Positions 1-12,200 of a DNA stretch of 64,000 bases are shown here, in pieces. This stretch comes from Calamus simplicifolius (Eukaryota; Streptophyta; Magnoliopsida; Arecales; Arecaceae). The notes beneath the pieces are model-generated. The model saw only the letters and a list, made by a program, of their open reading frames with translations. It was not told the origin of the DNA and searched no databases. Each line of letters begins with the position of its first letter. Within the stretch, counting starts at the first letter, position 1. The position numbers and the translations under genes are program-made. The stretch is taken from assembly GCA_900491605.1 (NCBI GenBank), contig UESW01004075.1:701587-765586 (forward strand), read 5' to 3'.

Positions 1-311
1 ATGCAGCACGCAATTGTTCCCATCCAAAAAAACGTCGAACAATTAACCCTTCTCTAAAATGAAGGCAGAAGTAGAAAAAAAGGAAACCCTAAAAGACGGT
101 TAACTCTGAAATTACTGCTAAAATGACGGCCGCACACCATGTAATCGACATCCAGAACTTTTATTTGGTTTATTTTACGTTGCAAAATATCGATAGGTTC
201 GTTACTTTAATATATATGTATATATCCAATCTAGTTTTCCCGCCTCAACATGAGAGAAGCAATTTTAAGGGAAATATCCATGTTACTAACACTTTTATAT
301 AAAATTGAAAG
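1..311. other. Unassigned left edge
   Basis: No coding potential or recognisable repeat is seen here. The stretch is AT-rich with a short TATATATGTATATAT run near 211-226. It ends at the left LTR of the Gypsy-type element that begins at 312. The last five bases (GAAAG, 307-311) resemble the five bases after the right LTR (GAACG, 6933-6937), so they are probably one copy of a decayed target-site duplication. Confidence 0.5.
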
Positions 312-1120
312 TGTTGCCGCGAAGTCATGTTCCTTCAACGTCGAAAGATAGAGATTCTCCTCCTCGAAGAAGCTCATGCAAGAAAGTCTTCGGAGACTGG
401 TTGCACCGATGGGGACCCTCCGACGCTCAAGTAAGCGACTTGGGAACAGTGAAGAAAAAGAGCTAATAAGAAAAAGCTAGAGAGCTTGAGTTCCGATCCC
501 TTTCTCGTTGTGAGTTTGAGTTCTTATATCTGTTCGAAGATCCCCTTTCCCGCTTTTAGAATGTGGCTAATCCCGATGTATTGTTGTCCGATAGCAGACA
601 GGTGGCCAGACTGACATGGACAGGCCGGTCGCAACCGACACTGGGCATGTCAGAGGTATCTTGCACGACGAATCACCTATCAAGCGCGGTGCCGCAAATG
701 ATAGATGGGCCTAGTCGTATCAGGCGTGCACCATTATGGGCAGCGACCATGCGTAGTTGCAGATGGTTAGTGGGCCACGTGACAGCTGCAGATGGTTGGT
801 GGACTACGTGATAGTGTTAGGCGGCTCGAGATAAGAAACACCTGAGGTTCAAGGCCAAGGGGATCCGAGGTCCAAGGGGACCCGCACCTGGGGACCGAAG
901 GGACGAAGTCCGAGGCTGAAGGGATATTAGGTCTGAGGCCGAGGGGACATAAAGTCCGAGGCCAAGGGGACTCAAGGTCCAAGGCCGAGGGGACTCCAGG
1001 TCCGAGGCCGAGGCCGAGAGGGCCTCGGAGGCCGGAGCCAAGGGGGCCTCGGAGGCCAAGACGGGGGTTTCGTTAGTTGGTCCCTTCGTTATCCTTAACA
1101 CGGCTTGATCAGCCACATCA
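312..1120 (-). repeat. Left LTR of element A
   Basis: It starts TGTTGCCGCG and ends CCACATCA on the plus strand, so it has TG...CA ends on either strand. It matches 6105-6932 along its length, for example in the block holding CCTCCGACGCTCAAGTAAGC and in the end GATCAGCCACATCA. It contains purine-rich AGGCCGAGGGGA-type repeats near 840-1060. In the minus orientation of the element this is the 3' LTR. Confidence 0.85.
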
Positions 1121-1150
1121 GATGCTCCCTCGCCCCTGAGACAAAGTGGG
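1121..1150 (-). other. Probable polypurine tract of element A
   Basis: On the minus strand this reads as a G/A-rich run (about CAGGGGCGAGGGAGCATC) directly before the LTR start TGATGTGG. That is where the plus-strand primer of reverse transcription sits. It supports the minus orientation of the element. Confidence 0.5.
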
Positions 1151-1497
1151 CTCACCCTTGTAAGGCGAAAGGGGTGTACGCTCCCAAGTGGCTGATCTCG
1201 ACGTCCTGCCAATCGCAAAAGGGCACGTGTCCCTGGGTGTAGCGATGCCTTTGTGAGCGAGTTGGGCGCTGAAGCGTCACCGCCTCTGCCAACTGTCAGA
1301 TCTGCGGAGATCTGCCTTGAAATGAAAGTGTCCTCTCGGAACCCATGAAAAGCAGCCGCCATCCTCGCCATCATGATGCTGACTCCAGTGACGCCTCGCG
1401 ATTGGTCAAAGGCGGAGCGTCCCTCGTGTCGGGCACCTACTGAGGCGATACCTCCTATGGTGGGGATCGTGTGGCTGGTTAGGTCAGGCGGAACGAT

Positions 1498-3809
1498 TTG
1501 AAACTGATAAGTCAAGGGAAAGCTTTTGAGCCTTGTCATTCTGTTCTTCTGAGAGAGCGTCTTCTTCCCGGAGTTCTTCGTCTTCCTCTCGAGAACCTGC
1601 TCCTGTTGCTCTCCCTTTCTGATCCAGGTAAGTCCTTCGATCATTTTCAGCTCCATTTCCAGCTTTCCCATGGCTTCTTCTCCGTCTTGGTCCTCTTCTG
1701 CTGCCCCCGAGGATCGTATGTCCTCCTCGAGGCTTCGAGCCTCTCCGTCTCCCGCACCTTCCTGGTCATCTTCTTCCACCCCCTTCGAGGACCATGTTCC
1801 TCTTGCTCAACGGCAAGTCGTCGGCCGAGTTCCTGCCAGGGTCGCCCGGCGGCCGCCGGCACCTCTTCGAGGGTGGGGGTGGAATCCCCGACGGGGACCG
1901 TCTCCACGGTAACGGGCCAAGATCTTGCTAACATCAGGGCCCGTTACCAGATCCCTAGAGACATCGGACTATTCCTCCCAACCCCCGATGATAGGGTAGT
2001 TTCCTTCCGGCTTGGTAGGATTACCGTCTACGAGGTCTCCCTTAGGATAGGTCTCCGTCCACCCTTCCATCCCTTCTTCCTCAACCTCCTTAATCGCTAC
2101 TCACTGACGCCCGCCTAGTTGGTTTCGAACTTCATTCGAACCATCTATGGCTTCTTAGTGCTCTGCAACTTCCACGGCATTGAGCCTAGGATCTCCCTCT
2201 TCCAATGTTTTTACACCCTCCGGTAATAGTTGGGCTAGTGGCTGTTCCAGCCTCGGCCTGGCTGAGCCCTAAAACTTGGCCTGTCTTCATCTGTTAAGGG
2301 ATGGAAATCCCGCTTCTTTTTTGCCGATCTCGAGGGAGTGAAGCCGATGTAGGGGGACCCGGACCTGAGGCCGAACAAGGATGCATCGGTGGCCCCAGGG
2401 GACAGGGAGGCACTCGGGCAACTCCTAACGGCCAACGTCCCCCAATGCAATCAGCTCCTATGGAGGATAATCTCTGGCTCTCAAGTGTTTCCTCCCAGAG
2501 TGGTGAGCAGCTGCAAATTCCCGACCCTTAGCCTGCTTTTGTTTTCTTTCTTCTTCTTTTTTTTGTTTTACTAATTCTGACCGATGACTTGTGGAGTAAT
2601 GAAGATCCCATTCCAAGCCATTAGAAAGGCTATGACAAAGAGAAAGAGGACCCCCGAGGGCACCGAGGGGCCGAGTGAGAGGCAACGAACCTAGGCCCCA
2701 AGCCGGCCCTCGGCACGGTCACCCCCACCCTTAGAGCACAAAGAGCCAACATCCGGCCCCGTCATTGACCTGATGGCCGACACTCCACCAGAAGGAGCAA
2801 GAGCCGAGGGGGCCACGATGACGACAGAGCCCGCCATCCCGGTCGCTGGGTCAGTGTAGGCAGAGGTGGAGCTGAGCTTGGGCGAGGGCCCCTCGGCCGC
2901 AACAGGGCTAATGGTTGAGGAAGCGCCAACGGCTCCCAGCCCAGCACCCGCAGCGCTCGAGCCAACCGAGGCCGCCGAGGGAGGCAAGGTTGGGGCGATC
3001 CCCTTAAGGCCTTCAGTGATGAATCACTGCCGCCGGCGGAGCGGCTCATCGCACAACTCATTATGCTCGAGTTCCAAGAGGAACTTAGCCAGTTGGGGGC
3101 CTCGTCCTTCTTCAAGGAGGCCTTTGTGGCACTCGTCCGGGTAAGTACCTTGCATGACTTTAGTTTTTGGCATCCAATTAGCTTTGCACTAACTTACTTT
3201 TTGATGCAGTCGATGAATTCCTTGGTGGCCATGAGGGAGGTCATCAACCAAGGGGAGGCCATCCTCCGTGAGGCTCAGTGGGAGGCCGCCGAGGCTCGAG
3301 CCCGAGCCGAGAGGGCGGAGGAGGCCACGAAGGCAGTTGTCAGCTGAGCGGCAGCCGAAGCCGAGCACGCTCGGGCGGCCCTAGATCAGTTGGGGGAGGC
3401 CATGGAGGCAGTGACCACTAGGGCCTACCATATCGACGCCCTTGCTACTGAAATAAAGGCGACCAAGGAGAGGGCGAAGAATGCTAAAGACACGGTGAGG
3501 AGGTCGGACTCATGCACCGCGAAGGGGGAGGCCAAGGTCTGTGAGGCGGAAGCTGCTGCAGCTGCCACCGAGGAGAAAGCAGCAACCACTGAGAAGAGGG
3601 CTGCAGAAGTTGTGGACAACTTCAGCAAGTCCACCGGCTTCACGGATGAACTAGCCGAAGCCTCCGTGAACGTCTATCTCCAGGGATTCCAAGATTGCAG
3701 GGAGAAGGTGGCCAGAGTCCTCGGTCTCCCAAACGTCATGGACATCGAGCCAGACGAGGTGTCCAAGGAGGTGCCATCCAAAGGCAGGCCTGCAGCAGCC
3801 GACCCCTAA
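1498..3809 (+). pseudogene. Tat-lineage antisense ORF, putative gypsy-type transposon protein (broken)
   Basis: A multi-exon ORF runs opposite to the gag of its own element. The probable start is the ATG at 1670 (MASSPSWSSS, serine-rich). A conserved core near 1915-2230 (ARYQIPRDIGLFLP, then PPFHPFFLNLLNRY) resembles the Pfam 'putative gypsy type transposon' family, but it needs a frame change near 1830 and is interrupted by a stop at 2116-2118. The C-terminal half is an Ala/Glu-rich coiled coil (about 3060-3345 and 3350-3640), followed by the conserved motif VYLQGFQDCREKVA and a stop at 3807-3809. A GTAAGT...GCAG intron fits 3141-3209. An in-frame TGA at 3345 breaks the coil. The function of this protein is not established. 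It is only known to recur in Tat elements, usually antisense near the 3' LTR, as here. Confidence 0.65.
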
Positions 3810-4225
3810 TTCCCCTTATCTTTCCTTTTTTGTTTTGAAGTCCGACTTAGTTGGCATTTTGTAAATACTTTTGAAAGAGTAATGAAAATTCTCCTTTTTG
3901 AAATCCATTCGATGACCATTCTTTGCAGTGTACCTTTCCTTTCAACTCGCTGTCGTAGGACCCTTAGGGGCTGCGTCAGCACTGGGGGATAGTGTCTGTC
4001 TGCTCACCGAGAGCAAATCCATGACTTAGCTACTACATAGGACCGGACACTAGTAGGGACGCTGCGGTTGGACTCGGAGCTTCCCTCAGTGAATCCGAGG
4101 TCGATGCATAGGTGCGAGCCTCGTAGTGAGCCTGCAGCGCCGAGCTACCATCGGGACTCCAGAATGGTCCGAAATCGCTCCTCGGCATCAAGCCGACCTT
4201 GTACTCCCTGTGCTGCCTGAGATAG

Positions 4226-4622
4226 GGCCTTGGTGCCAACCTGGCCTCAGGCTTTCGGTGCTAATGGTATATTGATCTTGAAGTGTCGAGCTGGCCTCGG
4301 GCTTTCAGTGCCAACCGGAGTCGGGCTTTGATACCGAGCTGGCCTTGGGCTTTTAGTGCCGACCGAAGTCGGGCTTTGATGTCGAGCTGGCCTTGGGCTT
4401 TGAGTGCCAATTGTACATCGGTCTTTGGTGCCGAGCTGGCCTTGGGCTTTCGGTGCCGATGGTACATCGGTCTTGAAGTGCCAAGCTGGCCTCGGGATTT
4501 CGGTGCCGACTAGAGTTGGGCTTTGATGCCAAGCTGGCCTCGGGCTTTCAGTGCTGACCAGAGTTGGGCTTTGATGCCGAGCTTGCCTCAGGGTTTGAGT
4601 GTCGATGGTACATCGATCTTTG
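4226..4622. repeat. Minisatellite, unit about 48 bp, inside element A
   Basis: About eight imperfect copies of a 48-49 bp unit built on GAGCTGGCCTCGGGCTTT followed by a GTGCCGACC-like part and GGGCTTTGATGCC. Some units carry GTACATCGGTCTT instead of the second half. Open frames through it (for example minus 4247-4639, Ser/Pro/His-rich) come from the repetition and are not genes. The array lies directly left of the inverted RT fragment. Confidence 0.85.
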
Positions 4623-4626
4623 ACTG

Positions 4627-5414
4627 GTGAACACCACATCCGGTCATGAGACCCTCAACTTCATGGATGCCTTCTCTGGATACAACCAGATCAAGGTGGA
4701 CCCAGCAGACAAGAAGGCTACTTCATTTGTGACTGAGAAGGGCATATACTGTTACAAGGTAATGCCATTCGGGTTGAAGAATGTTGGAGCCACTTATCAG
4801 AGGCTGATGATAAGATCTTTGATGACCAAATCAAGTACAGCATGGAGGTGTACATGAATGACATGTTAACCAAGTGTATCTGTACTGCTGATCATGTTGC
4901 TGACCTTGCAGAGACCTTCAGCAATCTCTGCCGGTACCAGATGAGGCTGAACCCTCGCAAATGTGCTTTCGGAGTTATAGCAGGCAAGCAAGAAGGAGGT
5001 GCAGTGCTTAACCGAGAAGGTAGCAACCTTGAGCCATTTCTTATTCAAATCAGCAGAGAGGTGTTTGTCTTTCTTCAAGGCGTTGCGCAAGGTCAACGGC
5101 TTCAAGTGAACAAAGGAGTGTCAGAAAGCCTTTGAGGAGCTGAAGAAATTCTTATCCACTCCACCATTGCTATCCAAGCCTAGGGGTGGGGAGGAGCTCT
5201 TTTTCTACCTTGTAGCCTCCCTTGAGGTCGTCAGCTCCGTGCTCATTCGCATGGACACTGACAGGACACAGAGGCCAGTTTACTACACCAGCAAAGTGTT
5301 TCATGATGCAGAGACCAGGTATTCCAGAACCAAAAAGATCATCTTTGCCCTGATCGTCTCCGCTCAGCGTTTCAGGCCCTATTTCCAAGCCCATCCGATT
5401 GTGGTGCTCACGGA
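4627..5414 (+). pseudogene. Gypsy reverse transcriptase / RNase H fragment, inverted within element A
   Basis: The plus-strand translation shows Ty3/Gypsy RT blocks: FMDAFSGYNQIKV near 4660, then TEKGIYCYKVMPFGLKN near 4732-4785. The YxDD active-site box reads YMND (about 4850-4861) after a frame change near 4810, so a catalytic aspartate is lost. Further on are QKAFEELKKFLSTPPLLSK and an RNase H part with PVYYTSKVFHDAETRYS (about 5274-5325), ending abruptly after VVLTDQ near 5414. The fragment is opposite to the LTR polarity and to the gag it abuts. Both the N-terminal RT blocks and integrase are missing. It was probably introduced by inversion or template switching from a related element. 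Confidence 0.8.
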
Positions 5415-5415
5415 C

Positions 5416-6030
5416 CAGGCGGGACAGTGGCGGACGGCTGCCATACTCCGCCTCCGACGGGTTGGTGATTTTGCGGGTGAGCTCCTCTAGCCGCTGGTTG
5501 TATTCATTTAGCCGGTGCTCAGTCCAGCAAGCTATCCGGCCATCAAAGGACCCCTCCCTAGAGGATTCTGAGGATGGAGAGGGGTGACGACGATGCAGAT
5601 GAGTACGCTCCGCTTCCCTCCCATGCCACCGCTTAGGGAAAGCGCTCGCATGACGAGAAGAAGACCGGGGCCTCTTAGAGGCCTCCTGGCGATGATGCCT
5701 GGGAGAAGCACGGCGGTGGTGGACCTCCCAAGGGGAGACCTCCTTCGGAAAGAATGCTGGCTGGGCTGAATCACCCTCGGAACCGATGAGGGTGGCTCTG
5801 GCTGCCGCTGCGCGGCTGCCTGCTGATGCTGCAGAACTTGGACCGCCACCATCAGGTATTGGACTTGCATGGCGAGAGCGGCGATCCGGTCATCTTGCTG
5901 TGGTGGTGGTGGAGCGGAAGTCCCGGCTTGGGGAGCAAGGGGCTAACCTCCGATGGCTCAGCTCCCTAGCGATGCCCCCCTGGCGAGGCTGGTGGAGAAC
6001 TCCTGCGCGCGCGTCACCACCATCCTCTTG
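5416..6030 (-). pseudogene. Gypsy/Tat gag N-terminal fragment
   Basis: The minus-strand reading starts near 6030 with a VTRAQEFSTSLARG-like segment. It continues through DDRIAALAMQVQYLM, a Gln-rich stretch, an Arg/Ser/Pro-rich stretch, and ends with EHRLNEYNQRLEELTRKI near 5460. This is the usual start of gag in Tat-like Gypsy elements, about 75 nt inside the right LTR, where it should begin. The frame changes within it, so it is not open throughout. It stops at the junction with the inverted RNase H fragment at about 5414-5416. Capsid and zinc-knuckle parts are absent. Confidence 0.65.
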
Positions 6031-6080
6031 ATTGCTCGGGGAAGAAAGATCTATAGCTAACTGGTTCGAAGCTTTTTCTC

Positions 6081-6104
6081 TCCCCCCTTCCTAGCGCGCC
6101 AATC
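6081..6104 (-). other. Primer-binding site of element A
   Basis: On the minus strand the bases just inside the right LTR read ATTGGCGCGCTAGGAAGGGG. This resembles the primer sites of Tat-type Gypsy elements and starts a few bases from the LTR end. Element B has a similar site (TTGGCACGCCAAGAAGGAGG on the minus strand at about 30695-30715), which links the two families. Confidence 0.6.
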
Positions 6105-6932
6105 TATTGCCGCCAAGTCACATTCTTTTAACGCTGGGAAATGGAGATCCTCCTTGAAGAAGCTCCTGCAAGAAAGTCCGTGAAGACCGATTGCACTAGT
6201 AGGGACCCTCCGACGCTCAAGTAAGCGACTTGGGAACAGTGAAGAAAAAGATCTAATAGGAAATAGTTAAAGAGCTCGAGTTTTGATCCCTTCCTCGTTG
6301 TGAGTGTGGATCCTTATACCTGTTCGAAGATCCCTTTTCCCGCTTTTAGAATGTGGCTAATCCCGATGTGTTATTCGGTAGCAGACAGGTGGCCCGGCTG
6401 ACATGGACAGGTCGCAACCGACACTGAGCATGTTAAAGGTCTTGCACCACGAATCACCTATCAGGCGCTATGCCGCAGATGATAGGTGGACCTAGTCATA
6501 TCGAGCATGCTCCGTTACGGACAGCGACCACGCGCAGTTGCAGATAATTAGTGGGACACATGGTAGCTACGAATGATTGATGATCCATATGGTAGTATCA
6601 GGCGGCTCAAGGTAGGGAACACCTAAGGTTCAAGGCCGCTCAAGGTAGGAAACACCTAAGGTTCAAGGCAAGGGACCCGAGGTCCAAGAAAATCCATACC
6701 TGGAGATCAAAGGGACGAAGTCCAAGACCAAGGGAACATTAGATCCGAGGCCGAGGGGACTTCAAATCCGAAACGGAAGGAACATGAGATCCGAAGCCAA
6801 AGAAACTCTTGGTCCAAGACCGAAGCCGAGGGAGTCTCGGAGGCCGAAGCCGAGGGAGCTTCGGAGGCTGAGACAAAGGTTTCATCAATTGATCCCTTTG
6901 TTATCCTTAATGTGGTTTGATCAGCCACATCA
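6105..6932 (-). repeat. Right LTR of element A
   Basis: Matches 312-1120 with many substitutions and small indels, so the insertion is old. The start reads TATTGCCGCC (first pair TA instead of TG) and the end is CCACATCA. A segment of about 37 bp (GGCGGCTCAAGGTAGG to AAGGTTCAAGGC) is duplicated in tandem at about 6600-6668 and is single in the left LTR. Confidence 0.85.
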
Positions 6933-9204
6933 GAACGGTAGAGAAAGACTTAAAAAATAAAAATAAAAAAGAGCACCAACATGGACGCAACCATCACTGG
7001 CACGCAACATGACCAACACTAGCGAGTATCAAATCAAACACGACTACAGTATCAGCAATGGGAGAACATGAACACGGAAAGCATGATGCACCAGAAGCTG
7101 AGTTTCTTTATATATATATATATGCGCGTGAGTTTCTTATATATGCGTGCGTAATATATCAATCAAGCAGCAGCACCCAATGCATTCACAAAATAAAGGG
7201 CTTGAACCGACAATCCAATCCATTTAGCTACTTCCCAGCTCTCCTCTCTCCAGCCAGCTGATTGGCCCATGGTAACATTCAACTCAGAGGGCTGACAATC
7301 CGAATTTCTATCACAAAATTAAGTTTTATTCGCCAGGCCAAGTTCCACGACTATATCACATCATATATTGTTTTCAAACCTATAGACAGTGGTAAAAGCT
7401 GCATTCACCCCGTTTTTCCTAATATATTTACATTTCTGCCAAGCACCGTCATGCACCAAAACCTCCCGGTTCTTCAGCTAAAAATGCTTAAGAAAAAAAT
7501 CCTGACGAGTCCGTGCCAAAATATCTAGTCAACGAAGATTGCTTCATTGCTTCCAGCTAGACTTAACGTCTTCCAATTCCAACGGATAATTGCAACCACT
7601 GTCATTCAGCTACTTGCTACAGAGATAACTTCAAAATACCCTCCAATTCGTGAGCATAATCTGCTAGCAATAAACCATCAAGCTGCTCTTGATTCGACTG
7701 GGCCTGTGCTTTCTAATGGTACAATTAGGCAATAGCATACTTCAACAGCAAGTAGCCAACAGATTTTGCTGCTAGCAACTTACGAGATCAAAAACTGATG
7801 ACGACTCATTCTCAAAACCAAAACGCTTCCACAGTTTGATAAAAGTTGTGCCAGTGTATATCTGCAGTCACGATGGAAGAGAGAACTTTATTCGGTAACC
7901 AAATAAAATATTATAAACACAAACAAGAAAGAACTAGCTTGGGAACCAAAAGGTTGGTATAAAAAGAAATAAAAAGAAAAGAAAAATGCATACAACCTCA
8001 ATTAAAAAATAATGATAAAAAAGCCCAAGCAATCTCCAAGATATTGTAGCCTATTGATAAAAAGAAACACTGTTGAATAATTTAAAACCAGGTGGACCAA
8101 AGGATTAGCAACTTCACTTGTTAAGACCTCAAGGAACCTGATGCAATGGGTAAAAGCATGGCATATAATTCAGTTGCAAATTGTGAGTGAATGACTTCAA
8201 GTCAATAAATAACACATTTCTGATTCATAAAAACTCAATTTAAACTACATTATATGAATCAAGAATCTACAGAAACAAATAATGATAAATACATAATTGC
8301 AGCATAACCACAACACATTAACAGCCCTTCAATAAACAGAAACATATGCACAACTACTATGCTCAACATAGGAGGACTTATAAAGCTAACCCACAACGCT
8401 ACTAAAGCACATAACCAAAGCACAAAGAACTCATACACAAAACACAAATAGCACTTCCCACAATAACTCATACTCCCTTCAAGAGCCGTAAATAATCCAA
8501 ATCATGCAACTGATTAATCATTCACTACCATCTTCCTTCTTGCAGATTTCAAAAAGATTTACTATAAAAAAGGAGAGATAGTAATAGATTCAACAAGATC
8601 AACAAAGTCCCTATACCATCTAACTTTGCTGTGCTAAGATCTTGCATCCCTGGAGTTCAGAAGTGGATGCAGAAGGACCAAATTTATGAAAAAGGATCAT
8701 TAGATCAATTGGAAAAGAAAACTGACAAAATATAGATCTAAAAATGACTAGTTTTAAATAAAAAAATACTAAGTATGAACTTTAAACAACTCGCAAATGC
8801 ACAGAAGAGCTGAAGTTTCACTAACGAGGGAACTACTTGACGAATATGCTTGTATTTGCAGGTGTACGTGTGCACTGTATTGTGTCACCATAAACATGTT
8901 CTTACACTAGAAATGCTTAGAAATACCTGACTTAAAGAACATTTTATAATTCATGCAGATCAATAAAAGTACATTCATAGTTAAGTTCATGCAATGGTGG
9001 ATCAATCAACTCTTTTGGCAGCTGTTGCAGCATTCAGAGATTATTAAAAAAACAATTTATTAAAGCATGCCCATATGCAATCTAGGGATCAGTATGCAAC
9101 TAAGTTTCAGAATGATGAGAGCATTAAAAAATTGTCACCGTCTTTACCACCCAAAGTATCGTTCAATCAACAGAGGGGAGAAGGAATTTAGAATAAAAGA
9201 GAGC
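6933..9204. other. Downstream region of UPF3, no gene seen
   Basis: AT-rich, with a TATATATATATATA run near 7108-7123. Short open frames on both strands show no family resemblance. The part next to 9204 must contain the 3' UTR of the minus-strand UPF3 gene, but I cannot place its polyadenylation site. Confidence 0.5.
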
Positions 9205-12200
9205 TTACAATTCAATAGGAAATGAAGCAGAGCCCGACTTTTGAACCCATACTTGTCTCTGCACATAAAACAGTATGTTAAATAAATGTTTATGATAAAA
9301 GATAATCTAACTTATATCACAATCATTGCTCACCTCATGAGAACCATAACCAGAAGAACCCCGCTTGGAATGTTTCCCCTCAGATATATTCAAAGAGCTC
9401 TCTGTATCCTTCAAACCACATACTGGTCCTCGGCGGCCAACATTCCTATGTGAACCTAGATATTCATCAAGCAATCATCAAACATTTCAATCAACAAATG
9501 CAGAAGAGGAAGGGTAAATCAGAATTAGTTCACAATGAATCAACAGAACCTTACCATTTTCTACTACAGAAAGACTGACTCGTCCACCTCCATGACCTTT
9601 CATTTCTTCAGTTCTGCTGGTGCTAGGTGTATCAGATTTTCTCTCCCCTTGACCTATGTCACGGGCAGGCAGTGAACCACTGCCACGTGCTATATGAGCA
9701 TTCTGAACCACCATATCATCATCTGCCACTTTAGTACCAGCTGGCTGTGGAAAAGAGACGATTTCTAAAGAATCCACCAAAATTTGTGCAGCTTCAGAAG
9801 ATGAAGAAAGAGTTCCATCATTTGATTGAAATCTGTCCAAGCGACGAAGAGCCCAGACACCACGATCAGGTCTATCTTTATTCCTAGTACGCTTATCATG
9901 CTTGTCACTAATGGGCACAGAACCATGCATGTAGCTCACACCAACCATATCATCTTCATATCTTTTGTCATCACCATCAGAAATAGATGCAATTGCACTA
10001 GAAGCATGATCCTTTGAAATTGAGCGTAAAATGGGAGGCCGAGGAGGGCGCTTGTCTTTCTCCGAGTTTTTTGTCTGCATCTGCTTCTCAGGCTGAGAAG
10101 AAGCCATATTTTTCTGAGTCCGACGCCCTTCATTAGCAAGTATGCTTCTAATAATTCTCCCACTAGCCCCAAGTCGCTGGTTCTTTTTACAAGTCATGGT
10201 AGGTGAGCCTCTTAATGTATATGTTAGATTCTGCTGCTGCATTAAGCCACTAGATGCCTGTCCAAAGAGGTAATGGTCAAGTGACAACAACTAAAAGACT
10301 TAAAAGGAACAAACAGCACAGTTTTCATAAAATGCAATCAGTTGCTTACATGAGAACCTTCCCTCTCCTTCCCTTTCAAAAGCACAATTTTGCTCTTCCC
10401 AGCTTCAACAGCTCCAAATATTGATCCATTCGAGCCAGTTACTGGAAAATCAAGCAAGAAGCTGCAATCAGATTATGTATAATATGAAATGGAAGCATAT
10501 TAGATCTAGTGATCTACATGATGCACAAAACACAAAACCGACAGTGGTAGATGGAAGGATATTCCTTGAATATAAGCACATAACCTACAGGAATATTTCA
10601 TATACAGCCACAGTATTCAGATAGCTACATCATCAGATAACCAAGGAAGTAATGAAACATATAAAGACCCACAAACAGAAAAAAGATGCATAACAACGTT
10701 TGAAAATTGTACATAGCAAGAAAAGAATGTCTGCAACACCAGCCAACACCAAAACACCAACAAAGGTGCGCATAAACATGAAGTTGACTTTGAGGAGATC
10801 AATATTCCATCCACCTTTCTTCTTGTCTGTCTATGCCAGTTTCAAGAAAATCGGATCTATCTAATCCCTCAAAGATAAAGAGTCTTTGCTGCTATCAGGT
10901 TTCATGGACATCTATCATCACAGAACCTAGAAATGGAAGATAGTGCCTCGACAGAGGGATGCTAGGCTGCTCAGCTTCATAGTGAAAGTCAACCATTATG
11001 ATTGTTTTCTTCTCAAGCAAAAAAGCTAACACAAAGATTAGGACAATGAATTATAACATAACATACTACCAAAGTAGTAGAAAAATATATATTAAAACAA
11101 ATACTGCAGCAGGTGCGGGTGAAAATGAATCAGATAATATTGATCTGGACTCATTATATATCTAAATCTATCTGGACACAGACAAAAGTCTTATCATCAA
11201 TTAATATCCTTTTTTGTATTTATGTTTATATCTACTAAAAATGGATGCCATATTGGGATATACAACTAACTAATTTTGACTCGTATAACTCCTATTAATT
11301 ACCAAGTGGATTTATAACCCGAATTGCGTATCTTAGAAGAGTTTTAAAAGGTCTACCAAATGACCCACATGATTTAGTAGATACAGTGACCACACTACTG
11401 TTCTCTCCACAATCATAAATAGTGTATCTCAGAAGAATTTATTAGGATCTACCGAATGGGAAACATAGTTTAATGGATGCAGTTACCACTTTGTGGTTCT
11501 TTGCACCAGCACAGTAAATAATCCAGTTCAAGAAATTGTACTTGCCTTAACTCCAATGTACCCTGTTCAAGAAATTATAATTGTCTATACTCCAATGCCA
11601 CAAAGTGCAATTATTCAGTTCTAGTTGGGTCCTGCAAAGCTAGCAGTAACCCCTATTTTACAGCATTTGAAATACCATAATGAAATGTTCGTTACAGAAT
11701 CTGTTCAAGCAACGAAATTTAGATAGAACATACCAAATTCATCTTCTAATGCTTCTGCACCACTTGTAGAAGCTACAGCAGTAGATTTATCTGCGAGCTG
11801 CTGCTCTTCTCTCCTCGATACTAAAATGTATGTTGGCTTATCTTTGGTGCTCCCATTCTGTCTACCATCCCTTAATACATACTGCAGACAGAAAAGCAGG
11901 TGAAGTCAACATGGAATATAGTTGAAATGGGAGTATGAAGGCAAGTTAGAAACCGAAGGTTCAGTATGATACAACAAAGTCCCTCAAGAAAGGAACTGTG
12001 TCAGCAAGTAATGCTGACATATCCTTAAAATCAGGAAATTTGCAGCTCCAGTAGAAGAACTAATATTATTTGCATTAACTCACTATATATTTATGAGCTA
12101 ACAAAAACATATCAGAATGCCATGGATTTGATTTAATATCAACTGCTAAAAACTCACCCCCAACAACACCCCCCCCCCCTTACAGACATACACCCACCCA

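Larger units (their letters stand above)
312..6932 (-). mobile_element. Tat-like Ty3/Gypsy LTR retrotransposon, rearranged (element A)
   Basis: Two long direct repeats (312-1120 and 6105-6932) bound an internal region of about 5 kb. Orientation is minus. A primer-binding-like sequence (TTGGCGCGCTAGGAAGG on the minus strand) abuts the right LTR. A purine-rich tract abuts the left LTR. A gag start lies on the minus strand next to the right LTR. The plus-strand ORF near the left LTR carries the 'putative gypsy type transposon' domain, known as an antisense extra ORF of the Tat lineage. The flanks GAAAG and GAACG match at 4 of 5 bases. Pol is missing in the expected orientation, and an RT/RNase H fragment sits inverted instead. 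All genes are broken, so the element cannot move by itself. Confidence 0.8.

Noticed and set aside
817..1779. 320-codon minus-strand open frame
   Set aside because: It runs across the left LTR of element A and the start of the antisense ORF, has low-complexity composition and no family resemblance; a shadow of GC-rich LTR repeats.
4247..4639. 130-codon minus-strand open frame with repeated SPRPARHQSPT-like units
   Set aside because: A reading of the 48-bp minisatellite, not a protein with tandem repeats.
9826..10017. Plus-strand open frames opposite UPF3 exon 9
   Set aside because: Antisense shadows of the long coding exon without protein-like composition.
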